A stretch of DNA of 64,000 nt, from contig JAPWDM010000001.1 of the NCBI GenBank assembly GCA_035578155.1, positions 163,715,498 through 163,779,497 of the forward strand, given 5' to 3'. This stretch comes from Brachynemurus nebulosus (Eukaryota; Arthropoda; Insecta; Neuroptera; Myrmeleontidae). This document shows positions 10,992 to 21,855 of this stretch, one piece after another. The translations under genes and the position numbers were made by a program. Each line of letters starts with the position of its first letter. Positions within the stretch are counted from its first letter, which is position 1. Under the pieces are notes generated by a model. That model made no database searches, was not told the origin of the DNA, and saw only the letters and a list, made by a program, of their open reading frames with translations.

Positions 10992-11711
10992 GAGGTTACA
11001 TGTTTTTTTTTTTTTTTTTTTTTTTAGGTAAAAAACACTATTTTTTTTCTTTGCAGTTTCAGAAAATATAATTTATTCCAACTTTTGGCATATTATTATA
11101 TATTATTTTGAGGCACTGTAAAAAAATTTCATGAAAAAAAAAATGAAAATTAGGCTATTGGTATCTAATTGTCGAAAATCGCAGATTTTTCGTCTTAGGC
11201 AGAGTAACTCGTGAAAACCTTATCTGAAATGAAAAAGCAAAATTTTGTCTATTAGTAGATGCTTATGATTTGTACTTCAATGAAGGATTATTATTTCCGT
11301 TTATTACATTTCATTTTACAAATAAAAAATCAAGGACAAATGCGAAAACTTTTACCAAAAATTAAAATTTTTTGTTTAAGACGCTGTCAAAAATAGAAAT
11401 TTCATTTTTTTTAGACCCTTTGTTCAAGTACAAGCCATAAGCATCTACTAACAGAAAAAATTTTGTTTTTTGATTTCAGATAAGGATTTCATGAATTGTT
11501 CTGCTTACGGTGAAAAATCAGCGATTTTCCACAACTAGCTGCTAATGGCCGAGTTTTCATTTTTTTTCTATGAAAACTTTTACAGTCTCTCTAAATAATA
11601 TATACTTAATAATATGCCAAAAGTTGGAATAAATTGTATTTTTTTATATTGAAAAAAAAAAATGACAAAGTAGTGATTTTGTGCTAAAGAAAAAAAGAAC
11701 CATATAGCCCG
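10992..11711. mobile_element. Fold-back element with TTAA flanks (720 bp)
   Basis: TTAA lies at 10988-10991 and 11712-11715. The ends read GAGGTTACATG and, on the opposite strand, CGGGCTATATGG, followed on both sides by long T runs. Arms of nearly 300 bp (about 11000-11285 and 11420-11705) are inverted copies, with landmarks TTATTCCAACTTTTGGCATA and TTAGTAGATGCTTATG. The structure is a giant hairpin with a loop of about 135 bp. TTAA flanks suggest mobilisation by a piggyBac-type transposase. No coding sequence is seen. Confidence 0.7.
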
Positions 11712-11941
11712 TTAATATTCAACTAATAAAAATGTCAGCGTAAATATAAAACAAGAACACTGTAAAAATACTGAATGTATTTTTCATTCAGTTATGTAAA
11801 ATTACACGTTTATCAGCCAAATAATATATTACGTGATTGAGGTTGTAAGTTGCATTTTACACACGAGCGAAAAAGTTAGGTAAGAGCCACGCAGCGACGA
11901 GTGCGTAATATGCCTTACAACTGAGTTACATACTATACTTT

Positions 11942-12466
11942 AGGGTAACGTCCATAAACTACGTAGATTAGTTGTGGGGAGAGAGGGGTTATGCAAAAAG
12001 CTACACTGAACTATATGGGGGGGAGATGGGGAGTCAGAGTGGAGCTACATAGTTTTATTTGGAATAATTAAACAAAAATGAATTTTATTGTGAAAATTCA
12101 TGAATAATCTGAATTACTTACGAGGTGCTTAATATTTTGGATATTTTGAAATTTGAAAAAACTTCTTCAAGCGAATTATGCAACCATGTGGTCACACAGT
12201 CTTTACATTAAAATGTTTACTGTAAGGGGACGTGATTTTTAAGGAAATATTTTGCTGAACTATAAAAAAGTACCTTAATTTTCATATTTTATAGTAAAAA
12301 GGCTATTATTTTAACTGAATGTTTTTTGGACTTAGTAAGAAAAGAAACTACGTTCCCCTATGGAGGGAGGGGGAGTAAAGACAAAAGTGTACCATAAGTC
12401 TACATAGAGAGGAGAGGGGTCCAAAAATGGCCAAAATGGAACTACGTAGTTTATGGACGTTCCCTT
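11942..12466. mobile_element. MITE with ACGTCCATAAACTACGTAG ends (about 525 bp)
   Basis: The left end AGGGTAACGTCCATAAAC and the complement of the right end, AGGGAACGTCCATAAAC, form inverted repeats of about 25 bp. G-rich stretches follow each end (for example GGGGAGAGAGGGG). It interrupts R1 copy B: sequence left of it ends ACTATACTT and sequence right of it resumes at TAACATGAAATTCAC, which are neighbours in R1 copy A. Exact target duplication is unclear. The AACGTCCATAAA terminus is familiar from insect DNA elements, but I do not assign a superfamily. Confidence 0.7.
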
Positions 12467-12535
12467 GTCAATAATTAACATGAAATTCACAATAAATAAT
12501 ATAAATTGAATACGAATACAATACATTACAAATTA

Positions 12536-13854
12536 TATATGTTACTGTGAATGTCCGAAATTGGTGAATGTTAAGATACACCGGTGTATGTCGACAATCA
12601 CCAATTTTGATGGTGTATTTCAGAAATTGTTTAATAAATCTTTTTAAATCGGACATACACCGGTGGATGTTAACATACACCAAGACGAATCTGTGAATCT
12701 TAGATATAACGATTTAAGATTTACGTAAATGTTAAAACACGTCATTGTTTTTTTAAAAAGATGTTTTAACGATTAGATTATGATTGTTTAAAAATAATTC
12801 ATTGTTGCAAAATTTGGTCTGTGGAATTTCATCCTAAATACTGAAAACCGGTAAATATTGCAAATTTAAAAATAATGATAATTATTTTGTTTGTGCCTCG
12901 AAGGGTACCTAAACATTTTAAAAATGACCAGCGTCCAAAAATTGAATATTTTAATTTTATTAGTATCGTTTGATAGACATTCGCTTGTACCTGCTTGTAT
13001 CTCTATTATTGTCCTTTATACCTCAAAAGATTCCGAGATTGACGATACCCGAATTCTAGGTAGAACCAACTTGATTGTTTTTTGAAATATTTCAACTTTG
13101 AAAACAGCATATTTCGACAGAGATCCGTTTGTACTTCTTTGATTTTCGTTTCTGTCTCAAAGGGTTCGGAAAAACAAGGTACTCGAAATTTTAGGTAGAT
13201 AAAGATTTGTTTGTACCCGTTTGTAGTTCTTTTTTTTCTTTTGTACATCAAAAAGTTGGGAGATACACCATACTCGAAATTCTAGGTAGAACGAAATTTA
13301 CTGTTTTTACGGATATTGAAATTTTTGAAAATCGCATTTGAAAGAGTATGATTTGTACCCGTTATAAATCTTTTCATTTCGTTTGTACCTCAATCCGTTC
13401 GGAGATCTAGGTAAAATGAATTCCATTGTTTCTAGAGATACTCAAAACAAAGCATTGAAAACAGCATTGTAAAGGCTATAATTTGTACTCGTTTGTACAA
13501 GTAATTTTTAAACTTTTAAAAATTTCCAGAATATCATTCTGTTAAGTTGAAACTAGGAAGCTGTACTTTCAAAATGGTTGAGATACAAACAAAAAGTAGT
13601 AGGTACAACGAATATAAATGCATCTTTGTCGAATAATGTTTCCAAAATTTTATTAAAATATCTCAAAAAACAATTAAGTCCTTTCTATCTAGAATTTCGA
13701 ATACTCTGTTCAGAGTGGACTTAGAAATGACTATAAGACCGAAATCGCCATGAAGAGAATATATAGCGGTCATTCACCAACTAGCGTGGTGGTTGTTAAC
13801 ATACACCAGTGTATCTTAAGATACACTACATTTCGGACATTCACGGTAACATAT
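12536..13854. mobile_element. TA-flanked element (1.3 kb) with TATGTTACYGTGAATGTCC ends
   Basis: The left end TATGTTACTGTGAATGTCC and complement of the right end TATGTTACCGTGAATGTCC are inverted repeats. GATACACYGGTGTATGT blocks follow on both sides, and CACCAA motifs recur. TA steps flank it, and R1 copy A has uninterrupted sequence at the matching place. The interior is a degenerate tandem array (12895-13535). No transposase is recognised. Confidence 0.7.
12895..13535. repeat. Degenerate internal tandem repeat inside the 12.5-13.9 kb element
   Basis: At least four diverged units, spaced about 115-165 bp, share the order GTTTGTACC, CTCAAAnGnTTCGGAGAT, ACTCGAAATTCTAGGTAGA and TTGAAAACAGCAT. 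They read in one direction. Divergence is high, so the array is old. Confidence 0.55.
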
Positions 13855-14104
13855 ACATTAGAACTTGAAATTCACTAAAAAGAAATGTAAACATTCAGTT
13901 AGTAGATAAATTTTTTCTACAGATTTTAATATAATACACAGTATATTGTGTTTCTTTACGCATAGACACGTGTAGAGTACAAAATTTCACGCAGCTGTAC
14001 ATAAAACGTAGCTTACCTAAATAGTATTTTGTAACTACAGTAAAGAAACAATTTCATGGTAGCAGTCGTAGATAAAAATTATTACATTTAAGAAATTTAA
14101 CGCA

Positions 14105-15354
14105 TTTTTCTAACCCTTTTTTTTAAAGTGTATGTGTTGTAGATAATCATCCCACTGAAGTAAAAAATAATTTTTTATCCACATTTCCAAAACAACTTTA
14201 AAAATGATTTTCATAAGTTAAAGATACACACTGTTGGATGTCCGTATCTATTATAATAATACAAGAAGATGATGTTATCAACAAATTACACGTGTGGATG
14301 AATATAGATATGAGCGAAGAGAGGCGGGAGTACAGAGGGCTGTACTTTTTTCCATTGGCGAACAAAGTATAGCTGGGAGCTGCGAATGAAGACAAATCAC
14401 TTGTAATGTAATAAACTAAATTCAGAAAAGCTTCAGCATCATTTTTCTTTGAAACCTGTGATCAATCAAAGCAATGCTGCTATCTACTGGCTATATTTTT
14501 GTATACTATCTCCGGTAGTTGAGCGTTCGAGAAGCATCCGTTAACTCCCATAACATGCGGTACTGCACGCACGCTACATCTGTAATTGTCTTATCTTGTC
14601 TTTTTTGCACATATATAATATAATTTTTTTCTTTTTTCATTATCAGTTCACACGGGTTCTCAGTGTATACGTTTACATTTGTAATCGGTCATGTATTTAT
14701 GAAAAGTAAGCGTTTTTCAGTAGTATTTCAGATAAAGTGGGTTATGGTGTTTTAGCTTGATCAAAACACACAGTAATAAAACAATTATAAATTATAAAAG
14801 TTAGATGATCCGATAATGGATTATTTTTATTGTATTTTTAATTAATTTTGCCACAGAGTCTGTTAAGACCAGAGAACACAAGGAATCTAAAGGAATACTA
14901 TACAATTTCGAATAATTTAACATTCTAAAAATTTAAAAAAACAATTATTTAAAATATTTAAATTGTGTGAAATAATATGGCATTAAGTATACCGTCGACC
15001 AATTAAATAAATTGAACAGTACAACTGTTTTATTTAGTCCCAGAATTGTAAAAAAAAAGTTACTGATCAAGTCTTGAAACATATATAAAGACGAAGCTGC
15101 TTAATGCTTTTCAAAAACTAAACTAAAAATGATTTAGTAATAATTCAAGTTTCTATACGTATACATAAACAAAAAATAGGAGCTATAAATTTTCTTCACA
15201 TGGTATATGACACTAAATTAAAAAAATTTATGTGCACAAAATTTGCAGTTAGGAAATATAGATGTCTTTTCCTAGCTATCTAACTGTATTTTTCAAAAAA
15301 TGGACTAAACAATGTTTTAAAATCCAAAATTTAGAATCGGGCTGAACTTGAAAA
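14105..15354. other. A+T-rich stretch, nothing recognised
   Basis: No gene or complete element is seen over 1.25 kb. A slightly GC-richer patch is present near 14505-14590 without an open frame of note. Confidence 0.5.
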
Positions 15355-15356
15355 TA

Positions 15357-16111
15357 GGGTGAATGCGGGATAGATGCCGCACATTTTGAAAACACTTGAT
15401 AATTCTTAAACTATGCATTTAATTGATTTGAATTTTGGTACACAATAAATGTAAACATTGTTCTTTAAAATTATTTATAAATAATTTTAAATTTTGAGTC
15501 ATAAAGGCATCTTAACACTTTAGATATCTTAACCAGTCAACTTTTTTTTTGGTTTCTGAGTACTTTTCAAAACATTCAATACACAGGAAATCATCATTAT
15601 TTTCGTTATCTTCACTAATATGAGAGCTCTTCCTGATCCATTAATGGATCTTTCATATTTACGTGGCATAATTTACAGTACAAAAAAAAATTGTATAATT
15701 AAGATAAAAGTCTATGTTTTTAATATGTAACATGATGCGGCACCTATACCAACTTTAAATGCGCAATCTCTCCTTCTTGTTGGGATAGATGCCGCATGTT
15801 GCTATAGCAAGCATAGTGCGGAATTCTAACCTAAAATTTTACACAATACTTTTAAAATATACCTAAATTAATAAAAAAAACTCATTTTCATTAAAACAAT
15901 GAAATATACATCCTTAACTTCTAATGAATTAAATGCTTGATAAAATATTATCTTAAAAAAAATACTTTTTAATAATAGAAAGTTGGATAATTAAGTTACT
16001 AGTAACTTTTTTTTAACATACAATCCATTAATAGCGCTATCTGTCTATCAACGGACGAATTATGGCTACTGCGGCGTCTCTCCCGACGCGACATCTCTCC
16101 CGCACTTACCC
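15357..16111. mobile_element. pogo-like deletion derivative (755 bp), GGGTNARTGCGGGA ends
   Basis: TA flanks lie at 15355-15356 and 16112-16113. The left end reads GGGTGAATGCGGGATAGATG and the complement of the right end reads GGGTAAGTGCGGGAGAGATG. GATAGATGCCGCA motifs recur inside at about 15783-15796. The minus strand carries short transposase remnants described separately. The structure fits an internally deleted Tc1/mariner superfamily element of the pogo type that relies on a transposase encoded elsewhere. Confidence 0.75.
15500..15669 (-). pseudogene. pogo-type transposase remnant (start joined to C-terminal zinc-finger-like tail)
   Basis: On the minus strand an ATG at 15669 opens MPRKYERSINGSGRA, typical of the start of pogo/Tigger-like transposases. 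After a one-base frame change the same strand reads EDNENNDDFLCIECFEKYSE, then a KKKVDWLRYLKC stretch and a stop. This resembles the acidic linker and CxxC-Y-W-C tail that closes many transposases of this group. The DNA-binding helix-turn-helix and catalytic DDE domains between them are missing. It is a non-functional internal deletion. Family assignment rests on motif resemblance only. Confidence 0.55.
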
Positions 16112-16189
16112 TAATTCCACAGTTTTCTTTAGCTTAAACCTCGTTTTTCCCGTTTTCTCGTTTGTCTCTTATGTTACCTAAGCCATCAG

Positions 16190-16620
16190 TTCACAATGAT
16201 TGTCGGACTTCTTTTCAACATTATTATTACAATAGTCCTTCACAGCGTTCACACCAGTAATAATAAATAATATGATTATAAAAGTCCTCGACACAGATAT
16301 CTATAGATTAAGCATACACATAAAAATCTGTCGTCAGTAGGAGGCCGTTCGAAGCCTTCTCGAGCGGATGCAAATGAATGAATGCGCATCAATTATTGAC
16401 GATTGTTGGATGATTGTTATCACAGATCACCAGTGGTTCGTCCACAGAATGTAGGTATTTATCAATATATGCGCGGTACGCACACACATAACACATATTA
16501 CACACATGCGAGCTAAATTCAATGTATATACATAACATATAAGTGGGGATTAGTGGAGATTTTTTGACGACGCCGGTTTCGCTAGTATAGAGATACGAAC
16601 TCACCTTCTGTAATAATCTG
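16190..16620. repeat. Dispersed repeat R5, copy 1 (keeps empty insertion site)
   Basis: Diverged similarity to 52560-53345 in the same direction: shared GATTG-TGGATnATTGTT, then TATCACAG, GTACATAACATGTAAGTG-like sequence, and GGTTTCGCTAGTA followed by TAGAGATA. At 16586-16587 the sequence GCTAGTATAGAGATACG is uninterrupted, whereas copy 2 carries a 517-bp element at that TA. Sequence near 16305-16345 also resembles 20065-20135. Origin is unknown; no coding frame is credible. Confidence 0.55.
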
Positions 16621-17380
16621 TGTGGTCCTCAGTACCCCCTATTGTAATAATTCTTCGATACGTATTTGATCCCCTTAATTGATACTCCGTACTCGCCTGC
16701 CCCTCCCCACCCACTTCTGTAACTCACTGAATTTACGATAATTTTTAACATTCACACGTATATATTCATAATTTTTGAACAAAACACAATTTGCTTTTTA
16801 CATCATACATACGAGTTGGATATTACAATCGAGTGCCACTGTCTACAAAAATTAATTTTCACGCTACTGTAAATCTATTTTCTTTTACCCAGGTATATAA
16901 GAACGAGTGGGTACGTATTCGTACGTAATAAGCTTTCTTAATAATAACAGTTCTTACTTCCACTTTCTTACTGGGTACCTACCCATAGTACATATAGTTC
17001 GTCGTCACTCTTAATTTTCTCAACTAAAATTATGTTTATGTAAGCTGATTACCTCCTACACAATCACTATAAACATACATTTTCTACTTATGTGTATGTA
17101 TACCAGTATGTGTATACTGTACGCTAATATATACCGGGCGTTTTTAAAAAATTTTGCTCCTTATAATATCAAAGTAAAACTACTGTAAAAGCTCGATAAA
17201 GCTAGCAATCTTCCAAAAAAATAATTCTCAAAATCCCCAAAAAAATACTAGATAAAAGATAGGTTAATTTTATGGGTTACTTAGGTGTGCTAATAAAAAA
17301 TTCGATATTTTTTGATTTGATAATTTTTAACCTGGAAAAAGGAAGAAAATCGAACAATTTCAAGATATCACAACAGATGA
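16621..17380. other. A+T-rich stretch, nothing recognised
   Basis: Nothing supported. A pyrimidine-rich patch (CCTGCCCCTCCCCACCC near 16699-16714) stands out only by composition. Confidence 0.45.
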
Positions 17381-17390
17381 TTATGTACAC

Positions 17391-18387
17391 TAGTGATTGG
17401 AATAATCGAAAGATTTCAATAATCGATTATTTTTAATCGAGTGATTTTAATAATCGATTAATCATTCGATTATTTTTATCGACTATGTTTCATTCGATTA
17501 TTATTATTAATTATTTTCTTTCGATTATTTCTAACAATAATTTATCGATTATTTTTATCGGTTTTAATATTTTTTTTTTAACATTATTTAGTTATTGAGA
17601 TGCGATAAAAAATTAAATTTCAACTTTGTAAATTTTCAGAATCCTTTTATTGTTATTTTTATTTTCAAATTCAAACCTATGATATGTGTACAATATTATT
17701 TACTTTTATGAATCATACAGCCATCATCCACCTTTCAGTTGTTTTGTTTTTAGGTGGTTTATCATATTATCTTCAAAAATCTATTTTTTATAATACTAAT
17801 GTCCATTTAAGATTAAACCATTACTAATTATAGTATTATCGGTTTTTCCATTTTAATAATCGGCACTTTAACACGTTGATGGTCCTAATCTATAATGACG
17901 AAACAGTATTTTGACAACTAATACACTTTATATATACAATTGTTGACGTAGTACAGCGTTGTGTCATAGTTAGTTAGGTATTACTTGACGGTGCACATAC
18001 AGCGCTCATGACAATTAACGTATCAATAAGGAAGCACCCCTGCTAGGTTGTGCTATTCATCTTATACAAAATATTGCCAATCATAATTATCATAAAACCT
18101 TTTTCTTATTTAAACTGTTGTCTGTTTTCAATAGATATGACGACCTACTAAATAATTATTACCTGATATTTTGTAGGATCACTTAAAAGAATCGAAGTTG
18201 TTTTATCTCGAAATATTTTTAAAACTGTTCGATTGAAAAATAATCGAATGATTTAATATCTCGAGATATTTTTTTTAAATAATTCGAATGAAAAATAATC
18301 CAATGATTTTATTATATCTCGAGATATCTCGAGATATTTTAATAATCGAATGATCTATTAATTTTCATTCGATTATGCCCATCACTA
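17391..18387. mobile_element. hAT-like element (997 bp) with 8-bp target duplication
   Basis: The ends are TAGTGATTGGAATAATCGA and, on the opposite strand, TAGTGATGGGCATAATCGA. The flanking 8-mers ATGTACAC (17383-17390) and ATGTACAT (18388-18395) match at seven of eight. Both subterminal zones hold dense repeated motifs: TCGATTATTTTTATCG-type on the left (17405-17560) and AATCGAATGA with CTCGAGATAT on the right (18180-18375). Such arrays usually act as transposase binding sites. No transposase frame remains. Confidence 0.8.
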
Positions 18388-18395
18388 ATGTACAT

Positions 18396-18771
18396 AATAT
18401 AATAAAAAATTAACACTGTGTATAAATAAGTAATTAAGTGAATAAAAAGAAATGTTTGGTTTACTCTATTTTTACAAATTTTTCAACAGTTTTTTGTTAT
18501 TAGATCTTTAGCGTTTCCACCATTTCTGCAGTCACATACCCAGTGAATTAAAGAACATTTTCGGTAAATAACATCTAAATTTATATAATAATTTTGATAT
18601 ACATTCATACCTATATCTTTGATTTACTACAACTGTTCCAAAATTCAGTTAAGATTTGAGCTTTGTATCTATATGGCAAAGTGAAAAATTCAAAAAATTA
18701 GTACTGTGCTCAAATTTGTAGTAATTTGTAGTAATTTTTTTTATAACTAACACTAAGTATATGGTATAATT

Positions 18772-18773
<2 letters not shown>
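18396..18773. other. A+T-rich stretch, nothing recognised
   Basis: No feature recognised before the microsatellite. Confidence 0.4.

Positions 18774-18843
<70 letters not shown>
18774..18843. repeat. (TA)n microsatellite, about 70 bp
   Basis: An uninterrupted TA run. Open frames crossing it in both phases only encode alternating Tyr-Ile and are not genes. Confidence 0.97.
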
Positions 18844-18846
<3 letters not shown>

Positions 18847-19149
18847 GAAATGAGCGCTATGAAGGAAAACAAATATTGGCACTCACTCATTCGTATAACA
18901 AAATAGTTAAAAACTTCAGTTGAATGTTTACGGTTTATATTTATTGTACATGGTAATCTACATTTATAACAAGTTATCATGTCCATAACATAATTACTAT
19001 AGTGCTGCTGGAGATGCTGGGAATGTTAAGAAAAATTTTGGCTATTTTCTATTGAGTTACATAGTAAAATATATAATATTCAACAAACAGTGGAAGCGCT
19101 GTGAATAACGTTTTTTAACATTAGTCACAGAGCTCAAGTGGTTTAAAAA
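18844..19149. other. A+T-rich stretch, nothing recognised
   Basis: No feature recognised between the TA run and repeat R3. Confidence 0.4.
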
Positions 19150-19625
19150 AATTTTTATTACTTATGCGGGAGAAGTACTAACTTGGCGCAGACATTTCTG
19201 TACGCAAAATAGCTGTTTGCCCACTGTACTCTTCCCGCATACCTTTTGCGTGTGGAATGTAACTTTCCACACACAAATTGACAATAAAACACGCAAAGCC
19301 CCCTCTTAATTTTTTATTTAATAAATATTTCATAATTATTTCTATAGAAACCACCAACAAAGTAATTTGAACGATAATTAATTCAGAAAAAAAGACGAAC
19401 ACTTAAAAATATTATTTTAAAAAGTAACAAAAATGTCAAAAATAGTGAAAATAATAGAAAAAAGTAGGTGAAATTCGTAATAAAAAATAGTATGTGCAAC
19501 TCATGCGGGATTATCGATTGCCCCACTCAAGCGAATGAGCGCACTCACTACGTTCGTGCGCTCAACTTCGCTTTCGTGAGCAATCAACAATTTCCTGCAC
19601 TTATTGCACAATATACTATTGTGTG
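19150..19625 (-). repeat. Dispersed repeat R3, copy 1
   Basis: Its reverse complement matches 39440-39905 almost end to end. On the minus strand it begins AATAGTATATTGTGCAATAA, followed by a GC-rich cruciform block (GATTGCTCACGAAAGCGAAG against CGCTTGAGTGGGGCAATC, 19519-19590). An A+T-rich middle (AGAAATAATTATGAAATATT) follows, and it ends near CTTCTCCCGCATAAG. The minus-strand frame at 19178-19402 is a by-product of the repeat. No target duplication is resolved. Confidence 0.7.
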
Positions 19626-20064
19626 ATTTTTCTTAAAATTTTCATTTTACAAAATTTTTAGCAGCATAGTCGAAAAATACCTAATTTTCCATACTTTAAA
19701 TTACCAAAAACACTCTTTTTTATCTATGGGACAGCTAGGTTTAGGCCCTTTTGTTTTTCATGTTTTCTCGAAAACGGTAAGAACACTTAAAACGGTAAAA
19801 ACACCTTATGTAGATGAAAATCAGCTTTACGATAATAACAGCTACATTATATTTATGACTAGAAAAACTCTATAACTATTATGATTACTAATATTACAAA
19901 TTACCTCTTATTAATACTGTATTACACTGTGTACGTTATTTAATAATGTGTACCATTAACATTAGCTTGTTAATTACTTCTTTTCGCCTTGTTATTAGAG
20001 TTTTAGGACTAGGAAAAAAAAGTACACTTAAATAACAAATAATAATTTTGCAAAGTCTATTACT

Positions 20065-20135
20065 ACCACAGATTAGACAGATTAAGAGTACATATAAAAA
20101 TTTGTCGTTCGTAAGCTGGAATGAGCTGCACCGCT
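20065..20135. repeat. Short segment resembling repeat R5
   Basis: AGATTAAGAGTACATATAAA then ATTTGTCGT resembles AGATTAAGCATACACATAAA then ATCTGTCGT at 16305-16335. The match is short, so this is a weak call. Confidence 0.3.
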
Positions 20136-20171
20136 TCTGAATTACACCGTTACTGTTCGTCGTAAGGGTCA

Positions 20172-20892
20172 CATCGTTCTTATGTCATTGTTTTTTTTAA
20201 TCAAATCGTAAAATTTAAACAGGAAAAAAGTGTAAAAGTTCTATTGAACAAAAAAATTCTCAAAATAAAGGGATATCTTTCTTAAAATAAATAAATTTAT
20301 TTTTAATTGTTGGTTGTTACTTACTAAATAAATAAATTAAATTACTAAAAAATTTTCACAATATTCTTTAGGGGGATTGATATATTCAAGACAAAAGTTG
20401 ATATATCAAAAATACAAATTTAACAATAAACGGAAACAAAAGAAAGAAAAACCAAAGATTACCTAGGTTACGATAAAAATAATATTTAAAAATTTAGATG
20501 TTAACTTCAAAATTTTTTTACTAAAATTTCACTTTAGAAAAGCATAGCAATAAAGTTTAATTACGGAGGAGCTGAACGTAATTTTAAAAAATCCGCCAGG
20601 GTTTTCGGATCCTGAAAAGGATCTATAATTAAATTAATTTTAAAACTATCAATATGGGAATCTATGGAAAAATCTCAAAGTATAAAAATTAGATATATTC
20701 ATTTGGTTACTTTCGAGTCGTTCGGCGAGCGGAGCGAAGCATTACATGGAATTAACCTTTTATAGAATTTTTAACTGGTTTGAATGAAACTGAAGGGCAT
20801 AGTCAAAGGAGGTCAAAAATAAATTAAAGAATACATGTTTCAACACTTTTTGAAAATTGTGTAAAGAGCAAAATAGGGAATAAAAGTAAGCC
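20172..20892. other. A+T-rich stretch, nothing recognised
   Basis: No gene or element ends seen. A small GGATCCTGAAAAGGATC hairpin is at about 20608-20624. Confidence 0.45.
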
Positions 20893-20894
20893 TA

Positions 20895-21853
20895 CACAGA
20901 GAAAAAATTCCAGTAAAAATTACTGAGCTGCCTCCGGTAAACGAGTCTTAAGTGACCAGTCCGTAGGAAATTATTAAGCAAAAATATAAAAAATGCGTTT
21001 CAAACATTATTTTTTACGATTCATTTGAAAATTTTTCCTGTATACCTTAAGAATTTTTCCTGTACACCTTAAGAATTTTTCCTATACAGCTGCGTAAAAT
21101 TCGATGGGCTAGTAAAATTTCATGTGGACACCGGGAAAATTTACTTAATTTTTTGTAAAATTATACTAGACATTGAATAATTTTTACTGAGTCGCTGTGC
21201 ATTTCATCCCTCTCACATATCATTGCAACCAAGCATCACACAGACATGAGAATAAATAAAACAAGCACGCAAGCGCACCGAGCATGGTCTAACACGACCA
21301 ACACGAGTTACAGGCGTAGCAACTAAGCAGGTTTCGTTCAGTTGTGTAATAGCAACCATCATGACTGGATGTTTATGAAGTGTTTGCTTGTTGTGTTTCA
21401 TGAATTTTTGTTTAGTTTTTATTTTAATTCTTGTATGTTTTTTTATATGTATTGATATGTTAATTGAAATATGTTTTTATACAAATTATTGTAATGTGCT
21501 TATTGTTAAAAACTTTTATCATGTAATATGTCAAATAAAGAATTTATATATTTTTTTCCACAAATAATAAAAAACCACAAAAAATTTTTTCTATATTAAT
21601 AATTTGATTTTAATGCTTACCCTTCTATCAATATCCTTTTAAACTATTTTAATTCAATTATTTATTAATAAATAAAAAAAAACCTTATTTATAAATAATA
21701 CGGTAATTTTTACTGAGCTGTAGCGTAATTTAAATTTTTATTATAATTTTTGGTAGTTTTTACTTAGCCTGTCACTTATGTCCGCATTACCAGAGAGCTC
21801 AGTAATTTTTTACCAGAAATTTCAGTAAAAATTACTGTATTTTTTTCTCAGTG
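20895..21853. mobile_element. CACWGAGAAAAAA element with TA flanks (959 bp)
   Basis: TA lies at 20893-20894 and 21854-21855. The ends are CACAGAGAAAAAATTCCAGT and, on the opposite strand, CACTGAGAAAAAAATACAGT. AAAATTACTGAGCT motifs lie just inside both ends (20925-20938 and inverted near 21794-21807). It is related in plan to the CACGGAGAG family (copies at 9359, 43441 and 45016). A small tandem of CCTTAAGAATTTTTCCTNTA lies at 21045-21085. No transposase frame. Confidence 0.75.
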
Positions 21854-21855
21854 TA

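Larger units (their letters stand above)
11820..14100 (+). repeat. Long dispersed repeat R1, copy B, split by two insertions
   Basis: Three blocks, 11820-11941, about 12467-12535 and 13855-14100, together match R1 copy A (6992 down to 6100) in one colinear order. The blocks are separated by elements at 11942-12466 and 12536-13854. Shared landmarks include ATTACGTGATTGAGGTTG, CATGAAATTCACAATAAA, AAACATTCAGTT, CGTAGCTTACCTAA and CAATTTCATGGTAG. Copy A lacks both insertions. Confidence 0.7.

Noticed and set aside
18649..18986. Open frames encoding long Tyr-Ile runs (also at 25748-26010, 27788-28003, 29043-29435)
   Set aside because: They exist only because (TA)n microsatellites lack stop codons in two phases; flanking residues show no protein-like pattern.
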